Source: JABWCQ01 sp964530625 (GTDB lineage Bacteria > Electryoneota > RPQS01). Taken from it: a stretch of 64,000 nucleotides of DNA. The notes beneath the pieces are model-generated. The model had not been told where the DNA came from, did no database searches, and saw nothing but the letters and a program-made list of their open reading frames with translations. A program made the position numbers and the translations under genes. Positions 51,918 to 59,390 of the stretch are shown one piece after another (position 1 is the first letter of the stretch; every line of letters starts with the position of its first letter). The stretch is taken from the NCBI GenBank assembly GCA_964530625.1, contig CAZHAK010000001.1, positions 186,001 to 250,000 on the forward strand, written 5' to 3'.

Positions 51918-52772
51918 ATGAGCACGACACCCAAGCAATTCCCGCCCGAATTCGGCAAAGAAGGCCTCACGGGTTGGCGGCGGCGAGTCCACGAAGTCAT
52001 CTACGAAGCGGACACTCCCGCCGGCAAATGGTTTGACATGCTCTTGCTGGTCGCGATTCTGCTCTCAACCCTCGTCGTCATGCTTGAAAGCGAACCCGCG
52101 ATTCGCGCCAAGTGGCAAACTGAAATCCGCATCTCCGAGTGGATCTTCACGCTGCTCTTCACCGTCGAGTACATCCTCCGGCTGCTCTGCGTCATGCGGC
52201 CCTCGAAATACGCGCTGAGTTTCTATGGCGTGATTGACTTGCTGGCGATTCTCCCGACTTACCTGAGCTACTTCCTGCCCGGCGCGCAGTATCTGCTGAT
52301 TATCAGAATCCTGCGCATTCTGCGTATCTTCAGAATCCTGAAACTGGCGCTCTACTTGAGCGAAGGCCAGATGGTGCTGCGTTCGTTGCGCGCCAGCAGC
52401 CGCAAGATCGCGGTCTTCCTCTTCACGGTCGTGGTTCTGGTGACCATCATGGGTTCGATGATGTATCTGATCGAAGGCGAGACCAGCGGCTTCACCAGCA
52501 TTCCCGCGGCGGTCTATTGGGCGATTGTGACACTGACGACTGTCGGTTACGGAGACATCGCGCCGGTGACGACACTCGGCAGATTCTTCGCGTCCATTAT
52601 CATGATCATGGGTTACTCGATGATCGCCGTGCCGACCGGAATCGTGACGGCGGAAATGACGCGCAAACCGAGACACCAACTGACGACCCGAGTTTGCCCG
52701 CACTGCGTTTTCGAAGGTCACGACGCCGACGCGGACTACTGCAAAAGCTGCGGCTACAAACTTCCCGAATAG
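51918..52772 (+). CDS. Voltage-gated potassium-type channel with C-terminal zinc ribbon
   Basis: The 284-residue protein has six transmembrane segments. S4 is a clear voltage sensor with arginines every third residue (IIRILRILRIFRILK, residues 128-142). The pore helix and selectivity filter TTVGYGD at 207-213 predict K+ selectivity. After S6, the cytoplasmic tail ends in a zinc-ribbon with Cys260-x2-Cys263 and Cys275-x2-Cys278. Prokaryotic Kv channels are common, and the metal-binding tail is a less usual addition that might sense metal or redox state. The AlkA-like gene starts 3 bases after its stop. Confidence 0.93.
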   Translation: MSTTPKQFPPEFGKEGLTGWRRRVHEVIYEADTPAGKWFDMLLLVAILLSTLVVMLESEPAIRAKWQTEIRISEWIFTLLFTVEYILRLLCVMRPSKYALSFYGVIDLLAILPTYLSYFLPGAQYLLIIRILRILRIFRILKLALYLSEGQMVLRSLRASSRKIAVFLFTVVVLVTIMGSMMYLIEGETSGFTSIPAAVYWAIVTLTTVGYGDIAPVTTLGRFFASIIMIMGYSMIAVPTGIVTAEMTRKPRHQLTTRVCPHCVFEGHDADADYCKSCGYKLPE

Positions 52773-52775
52773 GAG

Positions 52776-53672
52776 ATGCTCACACACACCTTCACCGCGC
52801 CATTCAGTTTTGAACGGACGGCGCGCTACATTGGCCGTTACGAGAATGCGCAGACGCACGCGGTGTCGGACAAGCAGTTCTGTCAAGTGTTGGCAGACAG
52901 CGACGGTTACTACTTAGTCGAAGTCACGCCGCGCGAAATGAACGGAGTCAACGCACAAATCGTCGTCGGCAAGAGTTCAAGCGCACGCGCAGCGCAGTTA
53001 CAGCATTACATGCTGAGAACGTTTGGGAGCGATGACGAACTATCGCGCTTTTACGAGTTCTCAGAGAGTGACCGCTACTTGAAAAAGTGGACGCGTGACT
53101 ATCGCGGATTGCGGCTGGTGGGGATCTACAGTTTGTGGGAGTGCCTCTCGTGGTCCATCATCGGACAGCAGGTGTCTGTAGCATCCGCCTTTTCAGTACG
53201 CTCACGATTAGCCCTGTATTGCGGCGCGGTGGTCCAGTGGCAAGGCAAGGTTTATGAGGGATTTCCGACGCCGGAAGCGGTATTATGCATGACGCCGGAG
53301 GAGCTTAGAAACTGCGGGTTATCGAGGCAAAAAGGAGAATACCTTCAGGGCCTTGCGCAGGAGCTAATCCTGGAGTATCTTAGTGAATCCCTGCTCACGG
53401 ATTCTGACCCACAACAGATTCGCGCCCGTTTGATTCGCCTGCGCGGCATCGGCCCCTGGTCGGTGGAGTACGCGATGATGCGCGTGCACGGTGATCCCGA
53501 TGCCTGTCCGTATGAAGACATCGGCTTGCGCAACGCGTTGGCGCGCGAATATGGTTTAGGCAGACAGGCGAGTATGGAACAAACACGCACAATCACGGAG
53601 AGCTGGCGGCCCTATCGAGGATACGCGACCTTCTACATATGGTTCACGTTGTTGAACAGCCCGCAGTCCTGA
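52776..53672 (+). CDS. alkA: DNA-3-methyladenine glycosylase (AlkA-like, HhH-GPD)
   Basis: This base-excision repair enzyme of 298 residues has an N-terminal beta domain like AlkA. The HhH-GPD core follows: SIIGQQVSVASAFSVRSRL, the hairpin LIRLRGIGPWSVEYAMMR near 219-237 and the catalytic Asp248 in CPYEDIGLRNAL. The final residues overlap the start of ogt by 34 bases in another frame, so base excision and direct alkyl reversal are encoded together. That pairing is common in alkylation-repair operons. Confidence 0.92.
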   Translation: MLTHTFTAPFSFERTARYIGRYENAQTHAVSDKQFCQVLADSDGYYLVEVTPREMNGVNAQIVVGKSSSARAAQLQHYMLRTFGSDDELSRFYEFSESDRYLKKWTRDYRGLRLVGIYSLWECLSWSIIGQQVSVASAFSVRSRLALYCGAVVQWQGKVYEGFPTPEAVLCMTPEELRNCGLSRQKGEYLQGLAQELILEYLSESLLTDSDPQQIRARLIRLRGIGPWSVEYAMMRVHGDPDACPYEDIGLRNALAREYGLGRQASMEQTRTITESWRPYRGYATFYIWFTLLNSPQS

Positions 53673-54151
53673 CTGCGGAAGAAATCTATTGGACGGATAT
53701 GAAGACTCCGCTGGGCCGCATGCGTTTGACGGCCAGCGCGGCGGGGCTTATGCGCGCGGACTTTTTGGACGATCCCCAAGAGACCGAGGGCGAGTGTGTG
53801 GAGACGAAAGTCTTACAGCTTGCGCGCAAGGAGTTGACGGAGTATTTCGCGGGCTATCGCACGCACTTTGAAACGCCGCTCGATTTGCGCGGCACGGAGT
53901 TTCAAATGGAAGTCTGGCGCGAACTGCAACTGATTCCCTTTGGCACAACGATTACCTACGGCGAAATCGCGAAACACTTGTTGCTGCCGAACGGCTCAAG
54001 AGCAGTAGGTCTCGCCAACGGCCAAAATCCTATCGCAGTAGTTGTCCCCTGCCACAGAGTCTTAGGCCAAAAGAATCAACTCACAGGCTACGCCGGAGGC
54101 GTGGACAGAAAAAGTTGGCTGCTGAAACACGAGTGCAGCACGTTGGTTTAG
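53639..54151 (+). CDS. ogt: Methylated-DNA-protein cysteine methyltransferase
   Basis: The 170-residue suicide repair protein transfers the alkyl group from O6-alkylguanine to its own Cys138 in VVPCHRVLG. Other family segments are GTEFQMEVWRELQLIPFGTTITYGEIA, NGSRAVGLANGQNPIAV and the C-terminal LTGYAGGVDRKSWLLKHE. It overlaps alkA by 34 bases. The last 71 bases of this gene recur at 56386-56456 as part of the downstream tandem duplication. Confidence 0.95.
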   Translation: MVHVVEQPAVLTAEEIYWTDMKTPLGRMRLTASAAGLMRADFLDDPQETEGECVETKVLQLARKELTEYFAGYRTHFETPLDLRGTEFQMEVWRELQLIPFGTTITYGEIAKHLLLPNGSRAVGLANGQNPIAVVVPCHRVLGQKNQLTGYAGGVDRKSWLLKHECSTLV

Positions 54152-54210
54152 TCGGAAGCTATTGAGAAGACTCGCACATACAGCGAAAAAGGTGCGAAAA
54201 TTTTTTCATA

Positions 54211-54240
54211 TTGACAGGATAATCCCTTCAGTCGTATATT
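54211..54240 (+). promoter_or_regulatory. Promoter of beta-helix cassette 1
   Basis: TTGACA and TATATT are separated by 18 bases, followed by ATGGTTGACC and a leader that ends AACAACCAAAGAGGTG before the start codon. The arrangement and leader are duplicated at 56515. Confidence 0.78.
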
Positions 54241-54291
54241 ATGGTTGACCGCGCATCGTAATGGGGACATTAACAACCAAAGAGGTGTGCT

Positions 54292-54699
54292 ATGAAGATG
54301 GGAAAATGTAACTTCAGGGGGGGGCGGTACTTAGCAGTCGCGGTATTGCTTCTTCTCGCAGTCGGCGCTAACGCGTTAAACGTTGTGAACACTCACACAA
54401 CGACAGGATTCTTGTCCAAAGGTATTACTGTTACAAGTGCAGGGACCTACAAGCATGATGCGAAAGCACCTGCAAGCGGAAGCCTATATAGTGAAATCGA
54501 TCAGGTTGGCACCCTGCCAGCAGATGAGATCTCTGTCGCCAATGGGGCGTGCGAGAGTAACTCTGTAAGTCTGCAAGTTACTGACGAGCGGGTTTACTAC
54601 AACCTTTGCTAAACAGCAACTATAACGAGTGGAACAGCTCAAGCGCAAGTTCGCTCTCAAGAAGTAGTCTCCGTGTGCCCGTCCGGTGGCGGAAGCTAA
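54292..54699 (+). pseudogene. Small secreted protein of cassette 1, interrupted by an in-frame ochre codon
   Basis: From ATG 54292 (RBS AGAGGTG) the frame gives a signal peptide (GGRYLAVAVLLLLAVGANA) and LNVVNTHT, almost the same as the paralogue at 56595. It meets TAA at 54610-54612 after 106 residues. The same frame stays open for 28 more codons and ends in VVSVCPSGGGS at a TAA (54697-54699). The paralogue ends VSSCVSCTGS at nearly the same length (134 against 135 codons). The stop therefore truncates an originally full-length gene. The product may still be made as a shorter secreted peptide. Function is unknown. Confidence 0.8.
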
Positions 54700-54708
54700 T
54701 CCATTTTC

Positions 54709-54745
54709 AATCGAGTGGTCGAGCATTAAGCTCGACCACTCGATT
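54709..54745 (+). promoter_or_regulatory. 16-bp perfect hairpin between the two genes of cassette 1
   Basis: AATCGAGTGGTCGAGC pairs exactly with GCTCGACCACTCGATT around a five-base loop. It ends four bases before the ATG of the beta-helix gene and occupies the place where a ribosome binding site would be. It has no real T-tract, so an attenuator or translation-control role, or a partial terminator, is possible. Confidence 0.65.
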
Positions 54746-54749
54746 CATT

Positions 54750-56375
54750 ATGAAGCTCTTCATACTTATCTTGCTGTGTGCTCCGACAATCGCGGCCGTT
54801 ATTCACGTAACCCCTTTGGAGAGCATTGAAGCCGCAGTAAACACCGCCGCGTGGGGCGACACGGTGTTGTTGCAGGACGGCAATTACTCTGAGTCTGTTT
54901 TCATTACGAACCGAAAAATTACGATTGCAAGCCAATATCTGCTTGACGGTGACAGCACTCATATATCCGCGACCATAGTTCAACCAGATCAGGCTCATCC
55001 TGATACTCAGTCGTGTTTCATTATTGTGCTCTGTCTGGATACAGTTCGATTGGTTGGAATGACAATCCGAAATGGCTTGGGGACAATGTGGTCGCAGGAA
55101 AACGCCTACGCGGGAGGGTGCGTCTACAGCCTTCTTTCAAGGGTCAGCATCGAGCATTGCGTGATTCGCTCAGGTTCAGCGGCATTTGGCGGAGGCGTCT
55201 TTACATTTAGGCGCGCTACCCAAACGGTAAACAGTCTGTCATTACAGCATTGTCTCATCACGACCTGTGCTTCCGATTTCTGGGGCGGTGGTCTCTACGC
55301 GAATCGCTGTTCCCTTGACGTTAAAAGCTGCACATTCCGAAATTGTCACAGTTTGACGCAATCAGGAGGAGGCATTAGTGCGCTTGAACCAATAGCTTTG
55401 ATAGAGGATTGCGTTATTGACAGTTGCTCAGGAATAGTCGGTGGAATGGAAATCAGCGGAAAAGCAATAGTACGAAACTGCACATTTACCAACAGTTCCT
55501 CGACTTTTCTACAGTATGCCGCGCATCTCACCGCGGGGCAGGGGAAGCACTGGATTGAGGGCAACTACTTCGGTCCCACGCTGTCAAACACATTGGGAGT
55601 ACGTTTCTGTTGTGATACGGGTGACACAATCCGTTTTGTCGGCAACCTACTAGAGTACAACGATTCATATGTACGTCCAGGGAATCTCTTCTTTGCGGGA
55701 GTTGCAGGCGAAGCATCGCACAACATAGTCCGATACAACAATAGCGACGCTGGACAGATCTATTGTTATCAGGGAACAACAGTGGATATCCACCACAATT
55801 TATTTGAAGGTAATCTGCGCGGCGATACAACGTATCCTAGCGTTCTGATCACGGGTCCTAATGCTCGCCAGCGCCTTCATGACAATCTTGTCGTCGGCAA
55901 CACTGGGCCAACCATGGACTACCTTAGCGGCTATCCAACCACAATAGACGCACGCAACAACTGGTGGGGACACGAGAGTGGACCGTATCATCCGACTCGG
56001 AATCCGTTTGGTCAGGGGGATACGATTCTGTCGGACAGTGTGCTGTTTGATCCGTGGTTGTTGACGCCGCCGGATACGTCCACGTTTGTGTCAGAGCCGC
56101 GTCCCGAGACTCCGGTGAATTGGAAACTCTTGAACGTGTATCCCAATCCGTTCAACAGCGAGTTGACGATTTCGCTGGCAGGAATCATGGGAAGCGGATT
56201 CTCGCTGAAGCTGTATGATACCTTGGGACGTGAGGTGGCGACGCTGCACGAAGGACGCGGTCACGGCCAGATGATTCACTACTCCGCCCCGCCGCAATTG
56301 GCGACGGGAGTCTATTTCCTGCAAGCCACAGAGGGACATGCGCGAGAAGTCAAGAAGGTAGTGTTTCTGAAATAG
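54750..56375 (+). CDS. Secreted right-handed beta-helix protein with YPNPFN tail (cassette 1)
   Basis: The start ATG 54750 gives a short signal peptide (MKLFILILLCAPTIA), preferred over the frame beginning at 54606. The 541-residue protein has the helix cap VTPLESIEAAVNTAAWGDTVLLQDGNY, many short beta-helix coils with Cys, Asn and Gly (RVSIEHCVIRSGSAAFGGGVF, LDVKSCTFRNCHSL), DARNNWWGHESGPYHP and the sorting domain NVYPNPFNSELTIS to VKKVVFLK. Its last 280 bases are identical to those of the next copy, while the helix body is strongly diverged. No polysaccharide-lyase active site is recognised. A surface-binding role is inferred. Confidence 0.88.
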   Translation: MKLFILILLCAPTIAAVIHVTPLESIEAAVNTAAWGDTVLLQDGNYSESVFITNRKITIASQYLLDGDSTHISATIVQPDQAHPDTQSCFIIVLCLDTVRLVGMTIRNGLGTMWSQENAYAGGCVYSLLSRVSIEHCVIRSGSAAFGGGVFTFRRATQTVNSLSLQHCLITTCASDFWGGGLYANRCSLDVKSCTFRNCHSLTQSGGGISALEPIALIEDCVIDSCSGIVGGMEISGKAIVRNCTFTNSSSTFLQYAAHLTAGQGKHWIEGNYFGPTLSNTLGVRFCCDTGDTIRFVGNLLEYNDSYVRPGNLFFAGVAGEASHNIVRYNNSDAGQIYCYQGTTVDIHHNLFEGNLRGDTTYPSVLITGPNARQRLHDNLVVGNTGPTMDYLSGYPTTIDARNNWWGHESGPYHPTRNPFGQGDTILSDSVLFDPWLLTPPDTSTFVSEPRPETPVNWKLLNVYPNPFNSELTISLAGIMGSGFSLKLYDTLGREVATLHEGRGHGQMIHYSAPPQLATGVYFLQATEGHAREVKKVVFLK

Positions 56376-56385
56376 AGAGCAAATC

Positions 56386-56456
56386 TCACCGGCTACGCCG
56401 GAGGCGTGGACAGAAAGAGCTGGCTCCTAAAACACGAATGCAGCACGTTGGTTTAG
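56386..56456 (+). pseudogene. Duplicated 3' end of ogt
   Basis: These 71 bases match the end of ogt (54081-54151), including the frame for GYAGGVDRKSWLLKHECSTLV and the TAG, with only a few silent differences. It is a gene fragment carried along by the tandem duplication of the downstream cassette and marks the left edge of the unit. Confidence 0.92.
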
Positions 56457-56514
56457 CGAAAGCTGTTAGGAAGATTACTACTTACAGCGAAAAAAGTGTG
56501 CAGAAATTTGCGCA

Positions 56515-56544
56515 TTGACAAACTCTAAGCACCTTTTGTATATT
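56515..56544 (+). promoter_or_regulatory. Promoter of beta-helix cassette 2
   Basis: TTGACA and TATATT are 18 bases apart, as in cassette 1. The leader contains CCCCG/CGGGG (about 56556-56573), a short hairpin absent from cassette 1, and the shared TTAACAACCAAAGAGGTG. Confidence 0.78.
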
Positions 56545-56594
56545 ATGGTTGACCCCGCCAACAAACGGGGAGTTAACAACCAAAGAGGTGAGTT

Positions 56595-56999
56595 ATGAAG
56601 AAGGATTCACGTAAGATTAAGGGGGGGCGGTACTTAGCAATCGCAGTATTGCTACTCTTCACAGTCGGGGCTAACGCGTTGAACGTTGTGAACACACACA
56701 CAGCGTCCAATCAGCAGGACAACTTCTTTTCTGTTTCAAGTGGTGCCAATCACTCACACAGAATCAAAGCCCCATCCGGCGGAAATATCAACTCAGTTGT
56801 TCTCAAGATACTTGGGAGCGATACGACTTTTTTTCCGCAAATGACTCGTCACAATGGCGCATGTGCATCGCAAACTCTTTATTTCGACCCAAGTAATGGT
56901 TATTGTCTTAGGTCAATTGCCGTCGTAAACTCGGGTGTAGGCACAGCATGCGTGAATAGTCTGGACGTTTCGTCTTGCGTTTCTTGTACAGGTAGTTAG
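56595..56999 (+). CDS. Small Cys-containing secreted protein (cassette 2)
   Basis: The 134-residue protein starts with a basic N-terminus and signal peptide (GGRYLAIAVLLLFTVGANA) followed by LNVVNTHT, shared with cassette 1. The mature part, about 100 residues, is Ser/Asn/Gly-rich with five or six Cys (ACASQTLYF, YCLRSI, ACVNS, SSCVSC) and probably disulfide-bonded. No family is recognised. It is the intact partner of the interrupted copy at 54292 and is always upstream of a beta-helix gene. Confidence 0.83.
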   Translation: MKKDSRKIKGGRYLAIAVLLLFTVGANALNVVNTHTASNQQDNFFSVSSGANHSHRIKAPSGGNINSVVLKILGSDTTFFPQMTRHNGACASQTLYFDPSNGYCLRSIAVVNSGVGTACVNSLDVSSCVSCTGS

Positions 57000-57010
57000 T
57001 TTCGTAAGTA

Positions 57011-57040
57011 GAGAGCCCCGGGCAGTCCCCCGGGGCTCTC
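57011..57040 (+). promoter_or_regulatory. 12-bp perfect hairpin between the two genes of cassette 2
   Basis: GAGAGCCCCGGG pairs exactly with CCCGGGGCTCTC around a six-base loop, 11 bases after the stop of the small gene and 17 before the next start. Its sequence differs from the hairpin in cassette 1, yet its place is the same. Confidence 0.65.
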
Positions 57041-57057
57041 TTCACGATGAATGCAAA

Positions 57058-58692
57058 ATGAAACATTCAATACTCCTATTCTTCGCAACATGCGCTGCAG
57101 CGGCGGTTATTGAGGTATCGCCACCCGACGGGATTCAATGGGCTGTCAACGGGAGCACATCAGGAGACACTATTCTTCTTATGCCCGGTACTTACGATGA
57201 GACGGTACTCCTGACAAATCACGAAGTAACAATTGGCAGTCAGTTCTTGTTCACAGGCGATACTGCGTACATTGAGACAACGATTTGGCGACCTAGCGAG
57301 CAATCTATGGACACCGCTTGCTGCCTTTTAGTTCGCGAGATTTTCAGCACTGTTTCGCGAGTCGCGGGAGTTACCTTTCAGAATGGACGAGGTGCTGTGG
57401 TCCCTGGATTGGATGGCCCCGCTGGTGGCGCGATATATGTAGATAGAAGCAATTTAGAGTTGTACAATTGTGTGATCATTGGCTCGTCAGCGACATACGG
57501 TGGAGGGATAGCCGCATTTGGGGGCAACTTTTGGACGCCGTACGGCCACCTGCGAGTCAACAACAGTCTTGTTCAAGAATGCGAGTCCGAAGGATGGGGG
57601 GGAGCTTTGTACGCAAACACTTGTTCCCTTACAGTTGAAAACTCACGTTTTGCTAACAATTCAGCCTTAGCAGATGGCGGCGGAATAATCGCGCTGGATT
57701 GTGTAACAGAAATCTATGAGACTAGCATAGCGAACTGCACGGGAGTGACAGGCGGAATTCACGTTGCAGGCAAACGAAGCGTTATTGAGAACTGCACTTT
57801 TCTCGACAACATTTCAATTCTCCCATACTATTGGGCGTCACACTTTTCTCATGGACAAGGCAATCATTCAGTAAGGGGATCGTACTTTGGGGCATCGGCG
57901 TCTTTGTCCCGCGGATTTAACTTCTGTTGCACGGGGGACACTATATTCTTTGTCGGAAATGTCGTCGAGAACTTAGTAGCAACTGCTCCATTTGGAACGG
58001 GAAATTTTGCGATAAGCGGTGTCCACGGTGAGATGTCGTACAATATAATCCGAAACAACAGAACCAGAGGCGAGCAAGTGTTTCCGCTAGGCGGAACTAC
58101 CGTCAACATTCACCACAACTACTTTACGGGGAACGTAAGCGATTTCCCGGATCGACCAAGCGTCTTAAAGATTGGGCAGAATCCAAACCAGACTTTCCAC
58201 CACAATTTCATATCAGGAAACTCAGGGCAGACAATCGGATACACAACCGATCCTGGTCTGATTGACGCTCGCAACAATTGGTGGGGACACGAGAGTGGAC
58301 CGTATCATCCGACACGGAATCCGTTTGGTCAGGGAGATACGATTCTGTCGGACAGTGTGTTGTTTGAACCGTGGCTGTTGACGCCGCCGGATACGTCCAC
58401 GTTTGTGTCATCGCCGCGTCCCGAGACTCCGGTGAATTGGAAACTCTTGAACGTGTATCCCAATCCGTTCAACAGCGAGTTGACGATTTCGCTGGCAGGA
58501 ATCATGGGAAGCGGATTCTCGCTGAAGCTGTATGATACCTTGGGACGTGAGGTGGCGACGCTGCACGAAGGACGCGGTCACGGCCAGATGATTCACTACT
58601 CCGCCCCGCCGCAATTGGCGACGGGAGTCTATTTCCTGCAAGCCACAGAGGGACATGCGCGAGAAGTCAAGAAGGTAGTGTTTCTGAAATAG
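57058..58692 (+). CDS. Secreted right-handed beta-helix protein with YPNPFN tail (cassette 2)
   Basis: The 544-residue protein has a signal peptide (MKHSILLFFATCAAAA), the cap VSPPDGIQWAVNGSTSGDTILLMPGTY and beta-helix coils (LTVENSRFANNSALADGGGI, TVNIHHNYFTGN). DARNNWWGHESGPYHPTRNPFGQGD and the sorting domain NVYPNPFNSELTIS to VKKVVFLK follow. It is the tandem copy of the protein at 54750: the helix bodies differ widely but the C-terminal domains are the same. It probably displays a variable helical stalk on the cell surface. Confidence 0.88.
   Translation: MKHSILLFFATCAAAAVIEVSPPDGIQWAVNGSTSGDTILLMPGTYDETVLLTNHEVTIGSQFLFTGDTAYIETTIWRPSEQSMDTACCLLVREIFSTVSRVAGVTFQNGRGAVVPGLDGPAGGAIYVDRSNLELYNCVIIGSSATYGGGIAAFGGNFWTPYGHLRVNNSLVQECESEGWGGALYANTCSLTVENSRFANNSALADGGGIIALDCVTEIYETSIANCTGVTGGIHVAGKRSVIENCTFLDNISILPYYWASHFSHGQGNHSVRGSYFGASASLSRGFNFCCTGDTIFFVGNVVENLVATAPFGTGNFAISGVHGEMSYNIIRNNRTRGEQVFPLGGTTVNIHHNYFTGNVSDFPDRPSVLKIGQNPNQTFHHNFISGNSGQTIGYTTDPGLIDARNNWWGHESGPYHPTRNPFGQGDTILSDSVLFEPWLLTPPDTSTFVSSPRPETPVNWKLLNVYPNPFNSELTISLAGIMGSGFSLKLYDTLGREVATLHEGRGHGQMIHYSAPPQLATGVYFLQATEGHAREVKKVVFLK
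58413..58692 (+). repeat. 280-bp exact repeat of the sorting-domain module
   Basis: These bases are identical to 56096-56375 (offset 2317), without a mismatch on reading. The region just upstream, back to the NNWWGHESGPYHP segment (about 55950 and 58268), differs at only a few sites. Further upstream the copies are strongly diverged. Confidence 0.92.
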
Positions 58693-58717
58693 AAAAACAC
58701 AGCGAACAAATCAAAAG

Positions 58718-58748
58718 CGGCGACCGATTGGTCGCCGTTCTATTTTTT
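58718..58748 (+). terminator. Intrinsic terminator after cassette 2
   Basis: CGGCGACC pairs with GGTCGCCG around GATT, followed by TTCTATTTTTT. It is placed to serve the convergent gene at 58740 as well. Confidence 0.85.
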
Positions 58749-59390
58749 CAGCCGTTTGGGCCAGATGAACAGCTTGGGTTCAATTCTCACTTTCGTGTCA
58801 CGCTTGTAAAATTCTGCCAGTCGCTCTACTTCTTGCGCGGTGCGGCCATCGCTGACCAGGATTTCTGTGACGGTGGAGAGTTGCAGCGGGCCTTTGACTA
58901 AGACTTCGGCTTGCGGATGCGTGGGGTCGGACTTGGAGAGCTTGGCGCGGTCATAGGTGTCCACGCGGTCGGCAAACATCGAGCGCAATCCTGTCAAGCC
59001 GTTTGTCACATGCTGTCCGTAGTCCTGCGCGGCGGAGACTAAGCAGAACAACGTGTCGGAATTCTCGAGTAGATTCAATTCGAGACGAAAGTGAATCCAC
59101 TCGGCTTGCCACGCGGAGCCGGAACGCGCATAGAGCAACTCGAAATTGGGGACAGTCAGCGAGCAGTTGATATAATCCAAGCCGATGGAAAATTTCTCGA
59201 GCCTGCGCGGGTCGTGCAGCAGCCGCTCGGCTTTGTCTCCCAATCTTGCGCGCAAGCCTCTGGCGGTGTCAATATAGCCGTCGGAAAAAATTTGCGGCAG
59301 ATTGATGGCGACGTGCGTACTGTGCAGAAGCCACTCGATCTTACGGCGCTTCAGTTCACGCGCGATGTCGTCAGGGGCAAACGGCCACAT
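58740..59390 (-). CDS. DarT-like (DUF4433) ADP-ribosyltransferase
   Basis: The 216-residue protein has the pattern of DarT toxins, which attach ADP-ribose to thymidine bases in single-stranded DNA. Visible features are the N-terminal LLHSTHVAINLPQIFSDGYI (residues 21-40), the central YINCSLTVPNFELLYAR segment, and the C-terminal DPTHPQAEVLVKGPLQ, in which Glu162 fits the catalytic Glu. The assignment is from motif order, as the protein is divergent. No DarG macrodomain antitoxin is adjacent. Its ATG shares one base with the stop of the upstream MFS gene, so it ends a three-gene operon. Confidence 0.65.
   Translation of the reverse strand: MWPFAPDDIARELKRRKIEWLLHSTHVAINLPQIFSDGYIDTARGLRARLGDKAERLLHDPRRLEKFSIGLDYINCSLTVPNFELLYARSGSAWQAEWIHFRLELNLLENSDTLFCLVSAAQDYGQHVTNGLTGLRSMFADRVDTYDRAKLSKSDPTHPQAEVLVKGPLQLSTVTEILVSDGRTAQEVERLAEFYKRDTKVRIEPKLFIWPKRLKK

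Noticed and set aside
54606..54749. Upstream extension of the cassette 1 beta-helix gene to 54606
   Set aside because: The extension lacks a ribosome binding site, runs through the 16-bp hairpin and would bury the signal peptide that starts at ATG 54750. Its sequence is explained as the end of the interrupted small gene in another frame.
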